A stretch of 34,310 nucleotides of DNA from Reticulitermes lucifugus. Lineage: Eukaryota > Arthropoda > Insecta > Blattodea > Rhinotermitidae. The translations under genes and the position numbers were made by a program. Positions 9,663 to 20,915 of the stretch are shown one piece after another; position 1 is the first letter of the stretch; the number at the start of each line of letters is the position of its first letter. The stretch lies in the NCBI GenBank assembly GCA_026260175.1, contig JAKCWW010005961.1, forward strand, positions 1 to 34,310, given 5' to 3'. The notes below the pieces were generated by a model, which did no database searches, was not told where the DNA came from, and saw only the letters and a list, made by a program, of their open reading frames with translations.

Positions 9663-11003
9663 CCATTATACACATCATTACAGTATTTCTTGTATGATGT
9701 AATCTGTTGTGGAATACCAAACTACAATTTAATGTGTCGCTACTTTGAAGTTTTTGAAAAAAAGTACTCTATTTGTAGTTGTGAAATGAAGTTTTGTTGC
9801 TGCTGAACAGATAGACAGATGCATTCTATTAAACCTAGTTTATGGTAATGCCATCTGGCTGGTTCCCGCTAAACTTCCGTGTGTCTCTGACCCGTGAACA
9901 AACAAACGCTTTATAGTCCTAAGGGAAGTTTCTGAGACCCGGTTGAGTTTCCATTGTCCGTATGTTACATGCCTCACAGGACATGTCACCACATACAACT
10001 AACTGGCCGCGCATAATACAATGAGGTCTACAGTGCATCGTTATGGTGCTTTAAATGCGCATGCATTGAGTTCAACCAATGGCAATAGGATCGTAATTTA
10101 CTATGTGCCTTGAAAGTGTCTTATGGCTAGCAAAAATATATTTAAATTCAACAAATAACGCCTAAGCCTCGATTAACAGCCAGCAAGGTCCTTGAAGTGA
10201 GTTGTCAGTCTTTTAATATATTACAATTTTTACCAAAATTGTTACAGGGCGAAATCCTTCTGCTGAAGAAGAAGATCATGAAATCAAAACCCTCAAATAA
10301 TGCAAGAGTGGGGTATGCCTTTGTCTCTTTTTCTGATAACTTTCAGTAAAGAAAAGAATACGCGTATTTGCGGGAGAGTTTCCGTAGCAATGAGCATTAA
10401 CACGTAATAACTATTGTGGACAAATTGTAGAAACTTTGGTTAAGACGAATGAATAGTCTTTTGTCTCAATCTGTTGTTGCTGTTCCGACAGTTTTGATAG
10501 TATTTGTGTATGTGGAATTTAGTTACTATTTTGTAGAGTGCTGATTTAGTTATAAACAATTCGAGGACCTTCTTCAAAAGTGGCAAGCAGATATCAAAAC
10601 AGATCATAAAACAATCCAGTAAAGCAGCGTCCAGTAATTCTAAACTGAAACAACTCTCTAACGAATATGCATGTATGACGTCGATAATAGCATTTACATA
10701 TGCGACTTCTTTATTTACATAACCATGAAGTTCATAACGTATCATTTTAACCCTTTTAAGACTGATTTGCATGTGAATTTAAATAAAAACTCAGTTCCCA
10801 CCACAGAGAACACAGTCTCTGCCCATTACACAAATCATTTAACACTCTACAAAAAAATAATTATTCTTATTCTTAGAACCGTGCATAACACAGAAGTCCA
10901 CCGTGTGACAAACAGCATTTTCTTAATTTGAACACAGTTGCAACATACAGTTATCGCTGGGCTATAAATAAATTGTATCCGTATATTCTTTCTTTTGGAA
11001 ATT
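9663..11003. other. No gene seen
   Basis: Open frames of 110 codons (10440-10772, -) and 86 codons (10671-10931, +) overlap each other and carry no recognised motif. I do not support either as a gene. Confidence 0.45.
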
Positions 11004-11005
11004 AT

Positions 11006-11395
11006 ATCAGAATACCTGGAAAGTTTTTAAATGTGGTGCAGGGGAAGGATGGAGAAGATTAGATGGACCGATCGTGTGAGAAATGAAGAAGTATTACACA
11101 GAGTCAAGGAGGAGAGGAATATCCTACATACAATAAAAACAGGAAGAATAACTGGATTGGTCACACCTTGCATAGGAACTGCCTTCTAAAACACGTTATT
11201 GAAGGAAAGATAGAAGGAAGGATAGAAGTGACGGGAAGACGAGGAAGAAGACTGAAGCAGCTACTGGATGACCTTAAGGAAACGAGAGGATACTGGAAAT
11301 TGAAAGAGGAAGCATTAAATCGCACTCTGTGGAGAACTCACTTTCGAAGAGGGCATGGACCTGGACAGAATACTGAATGATGATATCCTTCCTGT
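11006..11395 (+). pseudogene. Non-LTR reverse transcriptase, C-terminal fragment (second family)
   Basis: Begins at an ESF-stop-MWC reading and runs through RMEKIRWTDRVRNEEVLHR and VKEERNILHTIK. After a frame change it continues as NCLLKHVIEGKIEGRIEV, TGRRGRRLKQLLDDLKE and ALNRTLWRT. I recognise this as the C-terminal tail of an insect non-LTR reverse transcriptase family, different from the 6.2-kb one. It has at least one frameshift near 11150-11170 and a stop near its left edge. The RT catalytic domain is absent. The left edge coincides with the point where the minus-strand fragment at 13022-13325 stops, as if one element had been cut and its halves inverted (see findings). Confidence 0.85.
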
Positions 11396-11651
11396 TAATT
11401 TCAAGAATGTTTAGCAACAGAATAACACACTGTTGTGTACTAGGAATGGCGTAGTAGGAGGCAACATACCATAAGAGATTCTGCATTGAAAAGTGATCAC
11501 ATTTCATAAAATGAAGCCATATATTAAACTATAAACTGAGATCCTTCATAAGACAGTGATCCTAAATTATCAGACTTTCGCTTAAGATTACGACCAAAAC
11601 TTTCGTCACTGAGCCCTACGTACTGAGGTGCACGTTCCACTTTCTCCTTTG

Positions 11652-11957
11652 AGTAAAAGGTAAAGGTAAATTTCACCTTAAAACGGGCAATGAAGGCCCA
11701 GAGGGGGAGTAGAGATCTACTTCCACTCTTCCTTTAACCTCGGCGCTAGAGGGGGTGGGTGGTCAACGCCACACCGCGGCCGCTTTACCCCCGGGAAAAA
11801 GACCTCGTACCCAATATACAGGACGCTGGGTGGGCCCTAGGACCGGTCTGGACAGGCGTGGAAAATCTCGCCCCCACCAAGAACCGATCCCCGAACCGTC
11901 CAGCCCGTAGTGAGTCTCTATAAGTACCGACTATGCTATCGCGGCCCACTCTCCTCT
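11652..11957 (-). mobile_element. tRNA-derived SINE, family 1, near full length
   Basis: Minus-strand copy. It ends on the plus-strand left side in AAAGGTAAAGGTAAA, a short repeated tail typical of a SINE 3' end. Next come GGGGGAGTAGAGATCTACTTC, CGCGGCCGCTTTACCCCCGG and CCCAATATACAGGACGCTGG. The tRNA-like head is complementary to 11890-11957 and includes GATAGCATAGTCGG as a box A-like element. Box B is mutated. Aligns well with 21303-21600. Confidence 0.75.
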
Positions 11958-13020
11958 GAGTATCGAAGGAAAACGAAGAAGAGAGACGGGAAATTTCAGC
12001 CATTATGGAATAAAATGTTCTTTGCCTTATTCACAAAATCCGCATTTAACAGAACCTGTTTGTGTAAGATTTATTTTATTCCTCGCTCTCGCAAGTAAAC
12101 ATATGCCTGCAATATTTTGTTGATACCCTTGCGTGCAACACGTCGTTTATCACTTCATTCTTCTTGATTTGTCCACGCTAATAATGTTTGATAAAAAGTA
12201 AGAATTAAGCATTTCCTCTTTGTATAACTTTCTCCATTTCCTCCTTATGCAATTTTCTACAACCGCTTTTCGTTTTCTCTCTTTCTTTCTGTCAGCGTTT
12301 CAGATCTCCTCCACAACTTTCCTCAAAACCCGTCAATAGACCGGTAAGGCAAACCGGGTGTCACACGCATATAAAGTTTGAGTGATGCTTATGACTGAAG
12401 GACTGAAGACATTATGGTTGTTTGACAGTAAATAACACATGATCTGGAGCTTCTCCTACTTGATTTGACTTGTAGAGCAGTCACCCCTCGCTATACTGTG
12501 CTTCACTTAGTACTGTTTTTGTGTAGTGCTCTTGTGCCCCGCTTCTTTTTATTTTTTACTTTGCGCATAAATGTTCCTGGGTTGATGCGATTGCTGAGCT
12601 CTTCCATTTGTATTTATCGCCACCGCCGCCTTCGACTGACGGCCGAGAGGGACCGCTCGGCATTAGCTGCTTGTAGGGTTAAATGGGGGGGGATTGCCAC
12701 GCCTCTCATGGGAAAACCCGCGAGAAATCAAAGCAGAGCGTAACGATACCTTGCCTTTGTGCTTTAACCTTTCAAAGCCTAGCGGTTACTTACCGTACCA
12801 CCAGGTTTAACACTCAAACATTCTACATGGTGCTCACATTGCGTTACGGGTCTTGTAAAGATCTCAGAACAAACAGCAAATGTTACCTTATACATCATTA
12901 ACTGATTGGTTTTTTAAAACCGAGGTGCAGGGTGTTTACTGGGCAGTACGCACTGAGTCCACGTTTCGTCTTTAAAGGATTAAAGTAGGTCTCACATAGG
13001 ACGTCACTTGCGTTACGACC
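11958..13020. other. No gene seen
   Basis: Open frames of up to 92 codons (12465-12743, +) have no recognisable domain. The segment lies inside the interval that may have been inverted (11.0-13.06 kb). Confidence 0.45.
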
Positions 13021-13021
13021 A

Positions 13022-13325
13022 CCAGCACCACATTTCAAAACTTTCAAGATACTTCTGATCTACTTTTCGAAGTGTCCCAAGTTTCAGCACCATACAAAGC
13101 TATGCTCCAAATTTAGCACTTTACTAGTTCCTTCCTCAAATTTGAGTCCAATTTGCTGGTGAAAAGGGTCTTCTCCTTGCTGAATACTGCTTTTTCCATG
13201 GCAATCCTGGATGTAATTTCACGTGTATATCTTGTATCGTTTGTTATAATGCTACACAAATATTTGAAACATTCCACATTCTCCAGTTGCTTTTGAATGG
13301 TAAACATGTCGTATCTTAAAGTAGT
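13022..13325 (-). pseudogene. Non-LTR reverse transcriptase, middle fragment (second family)
   Basis: The minus strand reads QLENVECFKYLCSIITND, TREITSRIAMEKAVF, LFTSKLDSNLRKELVKC, a stop, then IWSIALYGAETW. After a frame change it reads QKYLESFEMWCW. This is the stretch after the catalytic RT motifs, up to the point where the plus-strand fragment at 11006 takes over. Known family order: YLGS.IT.D, SRIA.A, LYG.ETW, then WCWRRMEKI. Both pieces share about 37 bases at the junction in opposite orientation. No catalytic YADD box is included. Dead. Confidence 0.8.
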
Positions 13326-15090
13326 GTCCAGTGTGAGACATCACTAAGTGTTACACTGTGGTACAAGTTACGTCTCGTGTTTTAGCGTGCTCTGATTAAT
13401 TACATTTTTCTTACTGTCTTAGCCAAAATTATTCATGACGAATCCAAAATGCGAAATCATGTGTGTGAAAAAATCTTCTGTAAAGATGCACAGGAAACGC
13501 TTGTCATTTGCAGTGAAGTTGCAAGTCAAGAGGAAAGAACTGGCTAATTGAGATCTCATGGAAATACACTAAGAGAGAGCTGTTGAAAGAAGAAAAGATA
13601 GTAGTGATAATGAGAGAGAAGCAATGGTCAGGGTCTGACAACAAAGGGCATGGCCGAGGCTTTTCAACATCTCGAAAGTTTTCTTTCTTTTTTCCTAGAA
13701 AATGGCCCACATATGGACAGAAGCTAACGGATTGCCAGAGAAACGGAGAATGATGCCACTTGCTATATAAGCTTCTCTGCAATAAAAAGAAGCGAAACTC
13801 TAGTTGTCTTTGGATTAATTCTTCAGCAGAAAGTAACAGGCTTGCTTTCATTAAAAAATGCCTATTTTGAATAAATAAATAAATAAAGATTTTTCTTTAT
13901 TTTGGTAACAGAAAATGTTATACGTTTATTTACAAAATGCACGTCTTTACACTGTATTATTGTTAATTTGATTTCAGTACTGTAATATACCTCACGTTGG
14001 AAACCAGTTATTATTGAAGTGTAAGTTGAGAGTAAAAACTGGATCTATAAACATTAATTCTTATGAGAAAGATCCTCTCGCTTAGCGCTGTTTCACTTAG
14101 TGCTCTGCTTTTCCGGAACCGATTAAGAGAATTAAGTGAGAAATGCATGAAATTCGTATAGAATAGAAATTGTATTTTTTTGTTCGTGCAATGAGATGGG
14201 TTTCACTACGAGCACTTCGATTTCTCCCTGCCAGTATCATTCCACCATTGCTCCATATTCATTCGTTCATCTACCACTGACACTACACAGCGTTAGAAAT
14301 TGACAGCGTCGTTATATAAAATACTGCTCATTGCAACTTACAATTTGCACTGTCGAAAACCCATAAAACTCTAAACTGTCAAATAAATTATATCGATTAT
14401 ATTCGGTTATACAACTCTGTATTTTCAAATTAAAAATGTTCTCATAGAATACGTTATCTTTGTTTTATTCACGGCATATTTCGTTCGTAACACTGAGAAC
14501 AATCAGAAAGGCATCCTCCCGTGTATATGATTTCCTTAAACAAATATCTGTCTTAAAAATTATGTGGTGCGAGTACTTACTCGCTGCACTATGGCGTCAA
14601 CATGACAGCCTTGCTGGTGAGTCAGAAATAATGCTTTGTGCCAAATATTGTAATATTCCAATTATAGCAGGCACTTCTGTTCAGGGGAGGTAATGGGGTT
14701 GTACAAACTTGGAATCTCCTTCCATCTCGGGCTGTACCCTCACTTGAATAATATATTGCACCTCTAATGGCAAGATGTATGACGTAGCGAAGACCGCTTT
14801 CTATGCCACGACATTCGAAACCAAAATATTAATAAGATATGAGAAGAACCACTCTGCTATAAACCCAAGTAGAGAGCAGCTACCAAAATTAATAGGAGTA
14901 AAATAATAATTAAATTCTATTCCCAAATCTACCGCATATTTCAAAGTACTGAGTACCCACAATTTAAAAAGATAAATTACAGACACGTCAGCTGTAATTA
15001 TTACATTAAGTTCATAAACAAATATCATTCCATCTCGCTATTAAAATTTTTTATCGCAACGGAAGGAAGTAAACCGCTTTAAAAAAGAAA
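13326..15090. other. No gene seen
   Basis: AT-rich. It holds an AATA simple repeat at about 13869-13888. A 115-codon minus-strand frame (13504-13851) and a 77-codon plus-strand frame (14460-14693) have no motif that I know. Confidence 0.45.
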
Positions 15091-15165
15091 TTCTTCTAGG
15101 ATATTATGCCGTGCAATTTGGTAGAACTTTACCAACGTTTCGAATAAACCGGCTGTCTTCAGAGT
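15091..15165 (-). mobile_element. Penelope-like 3' module, decayed
   Basis: Minus strand: CTCTGAAGA, a short segment with little stem potential, CGAAACGTTGG, then GCACGGCATAATATCCTAGAA. Both blocks of the module are recognisable. The core letters CTGAAGA and GAAA are intact, but stem II is not. Confidence 0.5.
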
Positions 15166-15521
15166 AGAATATGAAGCAGCACGGAACACGTTATACGAAT
15201 AAATAAATAATACTATATGTATAAAGCAGCCAACAACTCATTGCCGCACTGAAGGGCAAGACTAGCAAGCAGACTTCTGGTTAAGTTTTAACCGCCAAAA
15301 ACACAAATATTTTATAGTAACGTGGATGGCGCTCCCGACACAAAGCATAATGAGGTTCAATACACAGGCTAACGACCGGTTTAACAAAAGAGCATAGTTT
15401 TTAATTACAAAACCACTAGAATGCCTATATACAGAAAGTTTGGAATTTTAATTAAACCACTAAGAGGAATCCTGCCATTCCTGGTAGGCTGTTAAATCAG
15501 GAGCCCCGGAACCTCTATAAA
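15166..15521. other. No gene seen
   Basis: Nothing recognised before the target-site duplication of the next element. Confidence 0.5.
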
Positions 15522-16267
15522 TCCTGTCAGTTTTGACATTATATATTCCGTGCTTTATTCTTACAAATACATAATTACAGTAACCAACAAATGCACATAA
15601 AACGATTAAAAATCGTACGTGACATATACAATTCCTACATGTTTCAGTGTCAAGGCGCCATCTTTAGGGAATCCAAAATACAAAGGCGTTCAAGTACCAA
15701 CACAACATTTTTGGCATTGCAATAATACAATGTTAAAAATGTTAGAATTATAAACTACAAAACTGTGGACTTCAGAATTGACATAAGATGAAGCTGTAGG
15801 CCAGAGTCCAAGGTTTATATAATTAAATGTCGAGTGTGCATACAAACATCTGCATACTTCATGTATGATCCATGCGGTGTGTGTCGGTGTGTTTCTTATC
15901 TTACACAACACCGAACGATAAGAAACACATCAACACACACCATATGGACTAGATCGTTTTGGATCATGCATGAAGTATTCAGATGTTTGTATGTTTGTAT
16001 GCATACTTGGCATTTAATTGTACAAAACCTTGGACTCTGGCCTACATCTTCTCTTATATCAATTCTGAAGCCAACAATTTCATAATTCTAACATTTTATT
16101 ATTGTAATACCAAGCATGTTGTGTTCGTACTTGAACGTCTTTGTGTTTTGGATTCCTGAAGAGGGGGCCTCGGCGCTGAAAAATGTAGGAATTGCATTAT
16201 TTGTTCTGTATGATTTTTAATTGTTTTATGTGCATTTGTTGGTTATTGTAATTATTTCCTGTCAGTT
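15522..16267. mobile_element. Inverted pair of a hammerhead-module element, with target-site duplication
   Basis: Two arms of about 330-340 bp (15571-15900 and 15917-16255) are inverted copies, roughly 80% alike by eye, around a 16-base spacer. They share TTTATGTGCATTTGTTGG at the outer ends and ACCTTGGACTCTGGCCTAC in the middle. The insertion is bounded by an 11-bp direct repeat TCCTGTCAGTT (15522-15532 and 16257-16267). Each arm carries a hammerhead-like core: on the plus strand CTGAAGAGG to CTGAAAAATG (about 16152-16185), and on the minus strand CTAAAGATGG to CTGAAACATG (about 15638-15668). Both cores are imperfect. An asymmetric stretch of about 38 bp lies between the left repeat and the left arm. 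No coding sequence. Confidence 0.7.
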
Positions 16268-16399
16268 GTTCAATAAATCATTACTTATGTACTTGTCTTG
16301 TTTAATGTAAATCTTGGCTAAAAGTCAGGAAGGTGTGGCTTAAATAACTAACCTTCACTCCATGGCAATCCTCTGTTACCACGTTAACCAATAAGTAAA

Positions 16400-16490
16400 G
16401 TTGTTTTTACATGCCTTGAAGGCACAGTGGGGAAGTAGAGGTATAGCTCCACTCAGTCGCAAACTCGGAGGTAGATGGAGATGAGTGACA
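16400..16490 (-). mobile_element. SINE family 1, 3' fragment
   Basis: CCTTGAAGGCACAGTGGGG, AGTAGAGGTATAGCTCCACT and AGGTAGATGGAGATGAGTG match the 3' part of the 21.3-kb copy. The tRNA-like head is missing, so this is truncated. Confidence 0.6.
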
Positions 16491-17049
16491 CGGTTAATAA
16501 GAAGTGATAAAGACATTTATTTACTTAATGTAATCAAAGGCTGCATAAATATGAGGACACAAATTAGATACAGTGACCAAGCTAAATTCAACTTACAGAA
16601 GCTCTGTAGGCCTATTACTAGCATTGCGGGCACGAATACGTGGCGCGGTACTTAAGCAGAAGAGCAGCTGTAACATCCCTAAATCAAACTAATATCTTTG
16701 TTACTGTGAGCAATCAATTTTGTTGTGAAAAATTTAAGACATACTTTGTCCAGTAAAGTAGAACATTTTTTCTTCACCCTTCTGGGACATTGCGCAGCGT
16801 AGGTTGGTAACAACCGGCAACGAACTACCAACTGACCCCGCGCAACATCCGAGAAGAGCGACAGACACCGTCTACGAAGTGGCGCAAGCCTAAAATCTCG
16901 AAAAATATAAACGTTATCACTTAGGTTGCAGTCTGGACAGGATATTAAGTATTTGATATTAATCGTGTGGATTTAGATTGCGTCTAGTATTACGTGACAA
17001 CGTGTAATTTAAAATACACGCATCAACGTTACATAAAATCTATAATCCC
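16491..17049. other. No gene seen
   Basis: No open frame or repeat recognised. Confidence 0.5.
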
Positions 17050-17145
17050 TACATTCCTGAAGAGGTAGGCAGATAGTTCCTCCGAAACAGTGTTTTCTGT
17101 CTTCCTAACTATATGGTTCCATGCGCTAACATCATAAGACCGTAA
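17050..17145 (+). mobile_element. Penelope-like 3' module with hammerhead-like core
   Basis: CTGAAGA (17057-17063), a stem II that pairs GG-AGG with CCTCC around a bulged T, GAAA (17084-17087), then a stem III of ACAG with CTGT. The stem I bases do not pair, so it is probably inactive. The second block follows as CATCATAAGACC. Confidence 0.45.
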
Positions 17146-17793
17146 AGTAACACTCGCCGCCATGATAAACTCAAATCTTAAAGGTGTGAGTATTCAGATG
17201 ATAGATCAGACATTACAGCCTAAGCGTGTCCAAAGTTCCGATAACAAACATAACTTCATGGTCTGCAGTTTACAGCCCCAGAAGATATGTATTATCTCAA
17301 CAACATAAGGTGATATTCCTATCATTTCCTGACCCTGTTACTACACTATTTGAAGCACACAAAATATTTCTGCTCCATAAAAGTGTAGAAGCAAAAAGTA
17401 ACGGGGTCCTGTGACATCTGCGGATGATTGATGAACTAAAAAACTTAAAGGGGCAGAAAATATGGCGGTGCTATTAAGGAAGTTTGTAAGGCTCTTCTTA
17501 TATGTCGCCCACATTTGGCTCTAGATGACCTGATTTGATAGAGGTATTTCGAAATCTGTATACATGTGCAAGAGGAACAGTGTCACCAATGGACATATAA
17601 TGAAGCCTCAATTTGACCGCGGTTTTCAGGTTTCAATTTCTGAAATACCTCATTAAGAGAGCTGAAATAAGGCGAGACGGAAAGTCGAAAGGCATACAAA
17701 TCCCTAGTCTACGAGTATTAAATAATCTTAATTTCGTAAGAGAAAGTACGTACAGGTACACATTAGGAAGAGGAAACAGATATTGTATTGCTT
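17146..17793. other. No gene seen
   Basis: Two open frames of 60-62 codons; no motif recognised. Confidence 0.45.
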
Positions 17794-17885
17794 AAAAGTT
17801 TTTGGGTTGTAGCCCGGCGTCAATTTTTGGTGTGCAACCAACGTATCGGGAACACTTGTTTGTCCCATCTTCAGGGTCTTGGGTA
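17794..17885 (-). mobile_element. Penelope-like 3' module
   Basis: Minus strand: CCTGAAGATGGGA, loop, TTCCCGATACGTTGG, then TTGACGCCGGGC. Stem II (GGGA with TCCC) is good. GAAA has become GATA, which breaks the catalytic core. ACGTTG followed by TTGACGC closely parallels the 3' end of the PLE at 18.95-19.02 kb. Confidence 0.5.
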
Positions 17886-18927
17886 AAATTGTCTTATAAA
17901 AGAGTAACGAGGTTTCTGAATAAATGAGCAGAAAATGTTAATTACAGCCATATTTCTGTTTTGTCAAAAGAATGCAGAACAAAATCGCAGGGCACAAGTG
18001 CGTTACAAATAATGTTAAAATGTGAAGAAGTTCAGATATTTTGAAAAGACAAAAAGAAATAAAAATTAAACTGATGTCGAAATTAAGATCGTACTAGTTT
18101 CTAGAAGGGCTTGCTAAAAATTAAATTCCAAATCTTTTATTTTCCTGCGTCCTAAGTGAATATATGTGCAGGTTTGTACGACAGCCAGCTGGCAAAAATA
18201 GGGACAAAAGACAATCTGCAGTCAAAGCGGTAACAAACCGTTGGGTCCCATAAAGACTAGGCATGTATGGCCACCTGACAAAATATAACTATAATCCATA
18301 AATATTCTGTGAACTTTTAACTATATATTGTCATGGTTTAGATTCGGTGCCTTTAATAAGCATATCTTCCTACTATTACTGTGTTTACAGACTGACTGAC
18401 GACATGGCGGATATGTGTCTCTTATTAACTGTCATCAGTGTTTCAATTTTAGCCACGTCACACATAAAGCTCACTATACGTCACAATAACATACAAGACT
18501 GAAAATAAGTATTCTTAAATAAAATAACACAAGAAAAACATTTTTCCTGTTTGCATGTATTCACTACAAAGACAGTTAGGAACAATTCATAAGTTACGTC
18601 TGAAAGTTTCAAAACTTTGTTAAACCTTGAGGCTGTTCTGTTACCTCCTTAACCATGCGGCAGGCTAGTGTGAAGCAGAGAGTGGAGGTTCGTAAATTAG
18701 ATTTACACACAGGATGAGAGAGGAATTCTCGTCAGTGTGGATGTTTTGGGGGAGGAAGTTTAGAATCCCTCAGAAAGCAAGACTGCATGTAGAAAAATGT
18801 TTTTCGAACTTATTTGTATGCAGAAGTCTTTTTAACCTCAAAGAGTAAGTTTTCAGAACCACAAGCACCGGCTGAATTCCTTGAAATTCTTCTGTTCTGT
18901 GTGAAGAAGCTAGCAAAGACTCTAAAA
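17886..18927. other. No gene seen
   Basis: Nothing recognised up to the left target-site duplication of the PLE. Confidence 0.5.
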
Positions 18928-19543
18928 ATAATACCTATGATTCAATATAGTCTTCTCGGGCGCACAGCCGCGTCAATTCCTTTGAATACAACGTTTCGGG
19001 GANTAGCTCCGTCCCCATCCTCAGGCAAAACTGATTTAACATACAACTCGTCTGTCCCGTGTTTTTCTACCTGCCGCGGCAGGAAGACTCAGACCGGTTT
19101 TGTAGTACCCACAAACAGTTAAGTTGGTGGGCAGGCTGTTGACTGTTTTGCTCCCACGCCTCGCTGCGAGGTCCTTATCTGACGTATTGCAGGCTGCCAG
19201 GCTCTGNTNAGTATGAAACCGCCATCCTTGTTGATGTTTTCCGGATGTAATTTTATTTCAATGGCTTCTTTTATTATTCGGTCCATGTATCCTTTTGTCC
19301 TGGCTAGTCTGCAGGTGTTGTTGAATTCTATCTTGTGGCCTGTTTCCAAGGCATGTTGAGCAACTGCTGATTTTTCTGGTTGCCCCAGTCTAAGGTGCCG
19401 TATGTGCTCTTTNNNNNNNNTCTCGATCGTTCTTTTTGTCTGGCCAATATACGTCTTTCCGCATTCACATGGGATGCCGTATACGCCGCATCTATATTGA
19501 ATCATGTCGCCGCGAAAGTTTTAAAACTTATAATACCTATGAT
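18928..19543 (-). mobile_element. 5'-truncated Penelope-like element
   Basis: The minus strand carries a GIY-YIG endonuclease coding end (19119-19505). A 3' untranslated part with a hammerhead-like core follows: CTGAGGA at 19018-19024, stem GGGGA with TCCCC, GAAA at 18994-18997. A 14-bp direct repeat ATAATACCTATGAT lies at 18928-18941 and 19530-19543, which I read as the target-site duplication. Inside it, CTATATTGAATCAT at one end (19492-19505) is the inverted copy of 18938-18951. The reverse transcriptase domain is missing. Ambiguous bases (19003, 19207, 19209, 19413-19420) lie within it. Confidence 0.75.
19119..19505 (-). pseudogene. Penelope-like GIY-YIG endonuclease domain
   Basis: About 128 codons with the GIY-YIG landmarks in order: GVYGIP, CECGKTYIGQT, then an Arg-bearing KEHIRHLR helix, AQHALETGH and IIKEAIEIKLHP. 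GVY and YIG are the two signature strands, the Arg in HLR is the likely catalytic Arg, and the Glu in KEAIE the metal-binding Glu. The paired Cys (CEC) and later His residues match the zinc-linked GIY-YIG type found in PLEs. In PLEs this domain sits after the reverse transcriptase and nicks target DNA. Here the RT is absent. The Met at the start is probably chance, being part of the inverted terminal 14-mer. Ns interrupt three codons after TIE and two near GGFI. Partial and dead as a mobile unit. Confidence 0.85.
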
Positions 19544-19615
19544 ATTTCGTGCCAGTATTTCAAGATTGGATAAGAAGAACAGGGCAATGAATCTTTGTGG
19601 CGGGGGACGTCAAGC

Positions 19616-19740
19616 AACCGCGCCAAACAGAAAATCAACGGTGACCTTCGCAGACGAGGTAACCATGGTGATACAAGTAACCACGCTAAACAGAAAATTA
19701 GTGGTAACGCTCGCAACCGAGATACCATGGCAATATACGT
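19616..19740 (+). repeat. Two tandem copies of a 62-63 bp unit
   Basis: AACC-CGC-AAACAGAAAAT blocks followed by GGTAAC and ATACCATGG-type text occur twice, offset by about 63 bases. The copies are diverged at roughly a fifth of positions. No coding role seen. Confidence 0.7.
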
Positions 19741-19743
19741 AAC

Positions 19744-20744
19744 CATCGTACCATAGAAAAAAGGATACCTTTATGGCTAAGGTAACTATGGGCACGTTAG
19801 TAACCAAAGTACTCATAAATGTACCCATGTCCTCAAATAAAAGTGTATGTTATTTTTTTCCATGACATAACAAAGCTAACAGTTGCCTTTCGCAATTTCT
19901 TTGCGAGCGCGCCTAAAACGAGAGATAAAACTGATAGTAAAAATCGAGGCACATAACTATAACTAAGTACATGCAAAACGTACCCACATTCTTCTCTCAC
20001 GTTGAAGTCGTTTTAGATAAAGTACTGAGAAACAACACTGTGCAATTTCAAACAGTCAGTTCTGCTATTACGCATTTCGTTGACATGAATTGGTTCTAAC
20101 GCGACTGGTGAATAGAGATTAACGCTCTTTGTATAACGCGAACTTTCGCACAAGCGTGTTGGCTATTACTCGATTTCAGCGACAAGTAAGAAGATATTTC
20201 TTCCATAAGCCCTACCATATTTATTATGCGATTTTCTATAACGCGAGGTCTCATAAAAATGACTTAAAAAAAGTTAAGTAATTAATCGATACTGTTGCTC
20301 TCTGGTGGCGAATCCTGACAAAATAACGATCTATTTGCTAGTACACAGCTGAAATTTAGGGAAATATATATACGCTGGGGTCTCATTGACAGCCGTGTAA
20401 TATATAGAGAGGTACATCTTTTTTCACAACAGTCTGGAAATGTGACAGCCAGCCGCCCATTTCAAAAATTGTCCGACAAACCAATAATAGCATTTTATCA
20501 TCTTTTACTGTGAGCACGTGGGTATATACTTCATACACCTGCCGTTATTTACGGGTCTATCAAAATTTACCGAGCTTTAAATATATCAATCTTATTAGCT
20601 ATTTATAGCACAGCTGTGGCCATACTACCCACCTGGTTAAAAATTCAATACCGCCGCGTTTTCTCTGCTTATTAAAATGATAAGTTATTTTTCGTGACAC
20701 GCAGCATGATTGTGGGAGAAAAGAATAGCCTACAGAATATTAGT
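19744..20744. other. No gene seen
   Basis: AT-rich; no open frame or repeat recognised. Confidence 0.5.
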
Positions 20745-20915
20745 CGAAAGACTTGAAACGGAGAGACCGTTTGGGAAATGTAGGAGCGTATGGGGAAATT
20801 ATATCAAAATGGATTAGGGATATAGGATTGTGAGAAAGTGAACTGGAGAGAACTGGCTCAAAAAATGGCTAAAAAGGCTTTAGTAAAAGCAGTGACGAAC
20901 TTTCCATTTATATAA
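20745..20915 (+). pseudogene. Non-LTR reverse transcriptase tail, heavily decayed
   Basis: In shifting frames it reads RPFGKCRSVWGNYIKMD, then VNWRELAQKMAKKALV and VTNF. This aligns with the RPLGRPRRRWEDNIKMDL, DW..LAQDR.RWRA and N tail seen at 6.2 kb. Several indels and stops. Only the tail remains. Confidence 0.5.

Noticed and set aside
9253..9720. 155-codon minus-strand frame
   Set aside because: It is the translation of a SINE plus the purine-pyrimidine tract (His/Cys/Tyr-rich repeats); such frames recur wherever this SINE inserts.
10440..10772. 110-codon minus-strand frame overlapping an 86-codon plus-strand frame
   Set aside because: Neither strand shows a motif or sensible gene structure.
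13504..13851. 115-codon minus-strand frame
   Set aside because: Composition-driven (Phe/Leu/Ser), no domain recognised, no flanking splice or promoter evidence.
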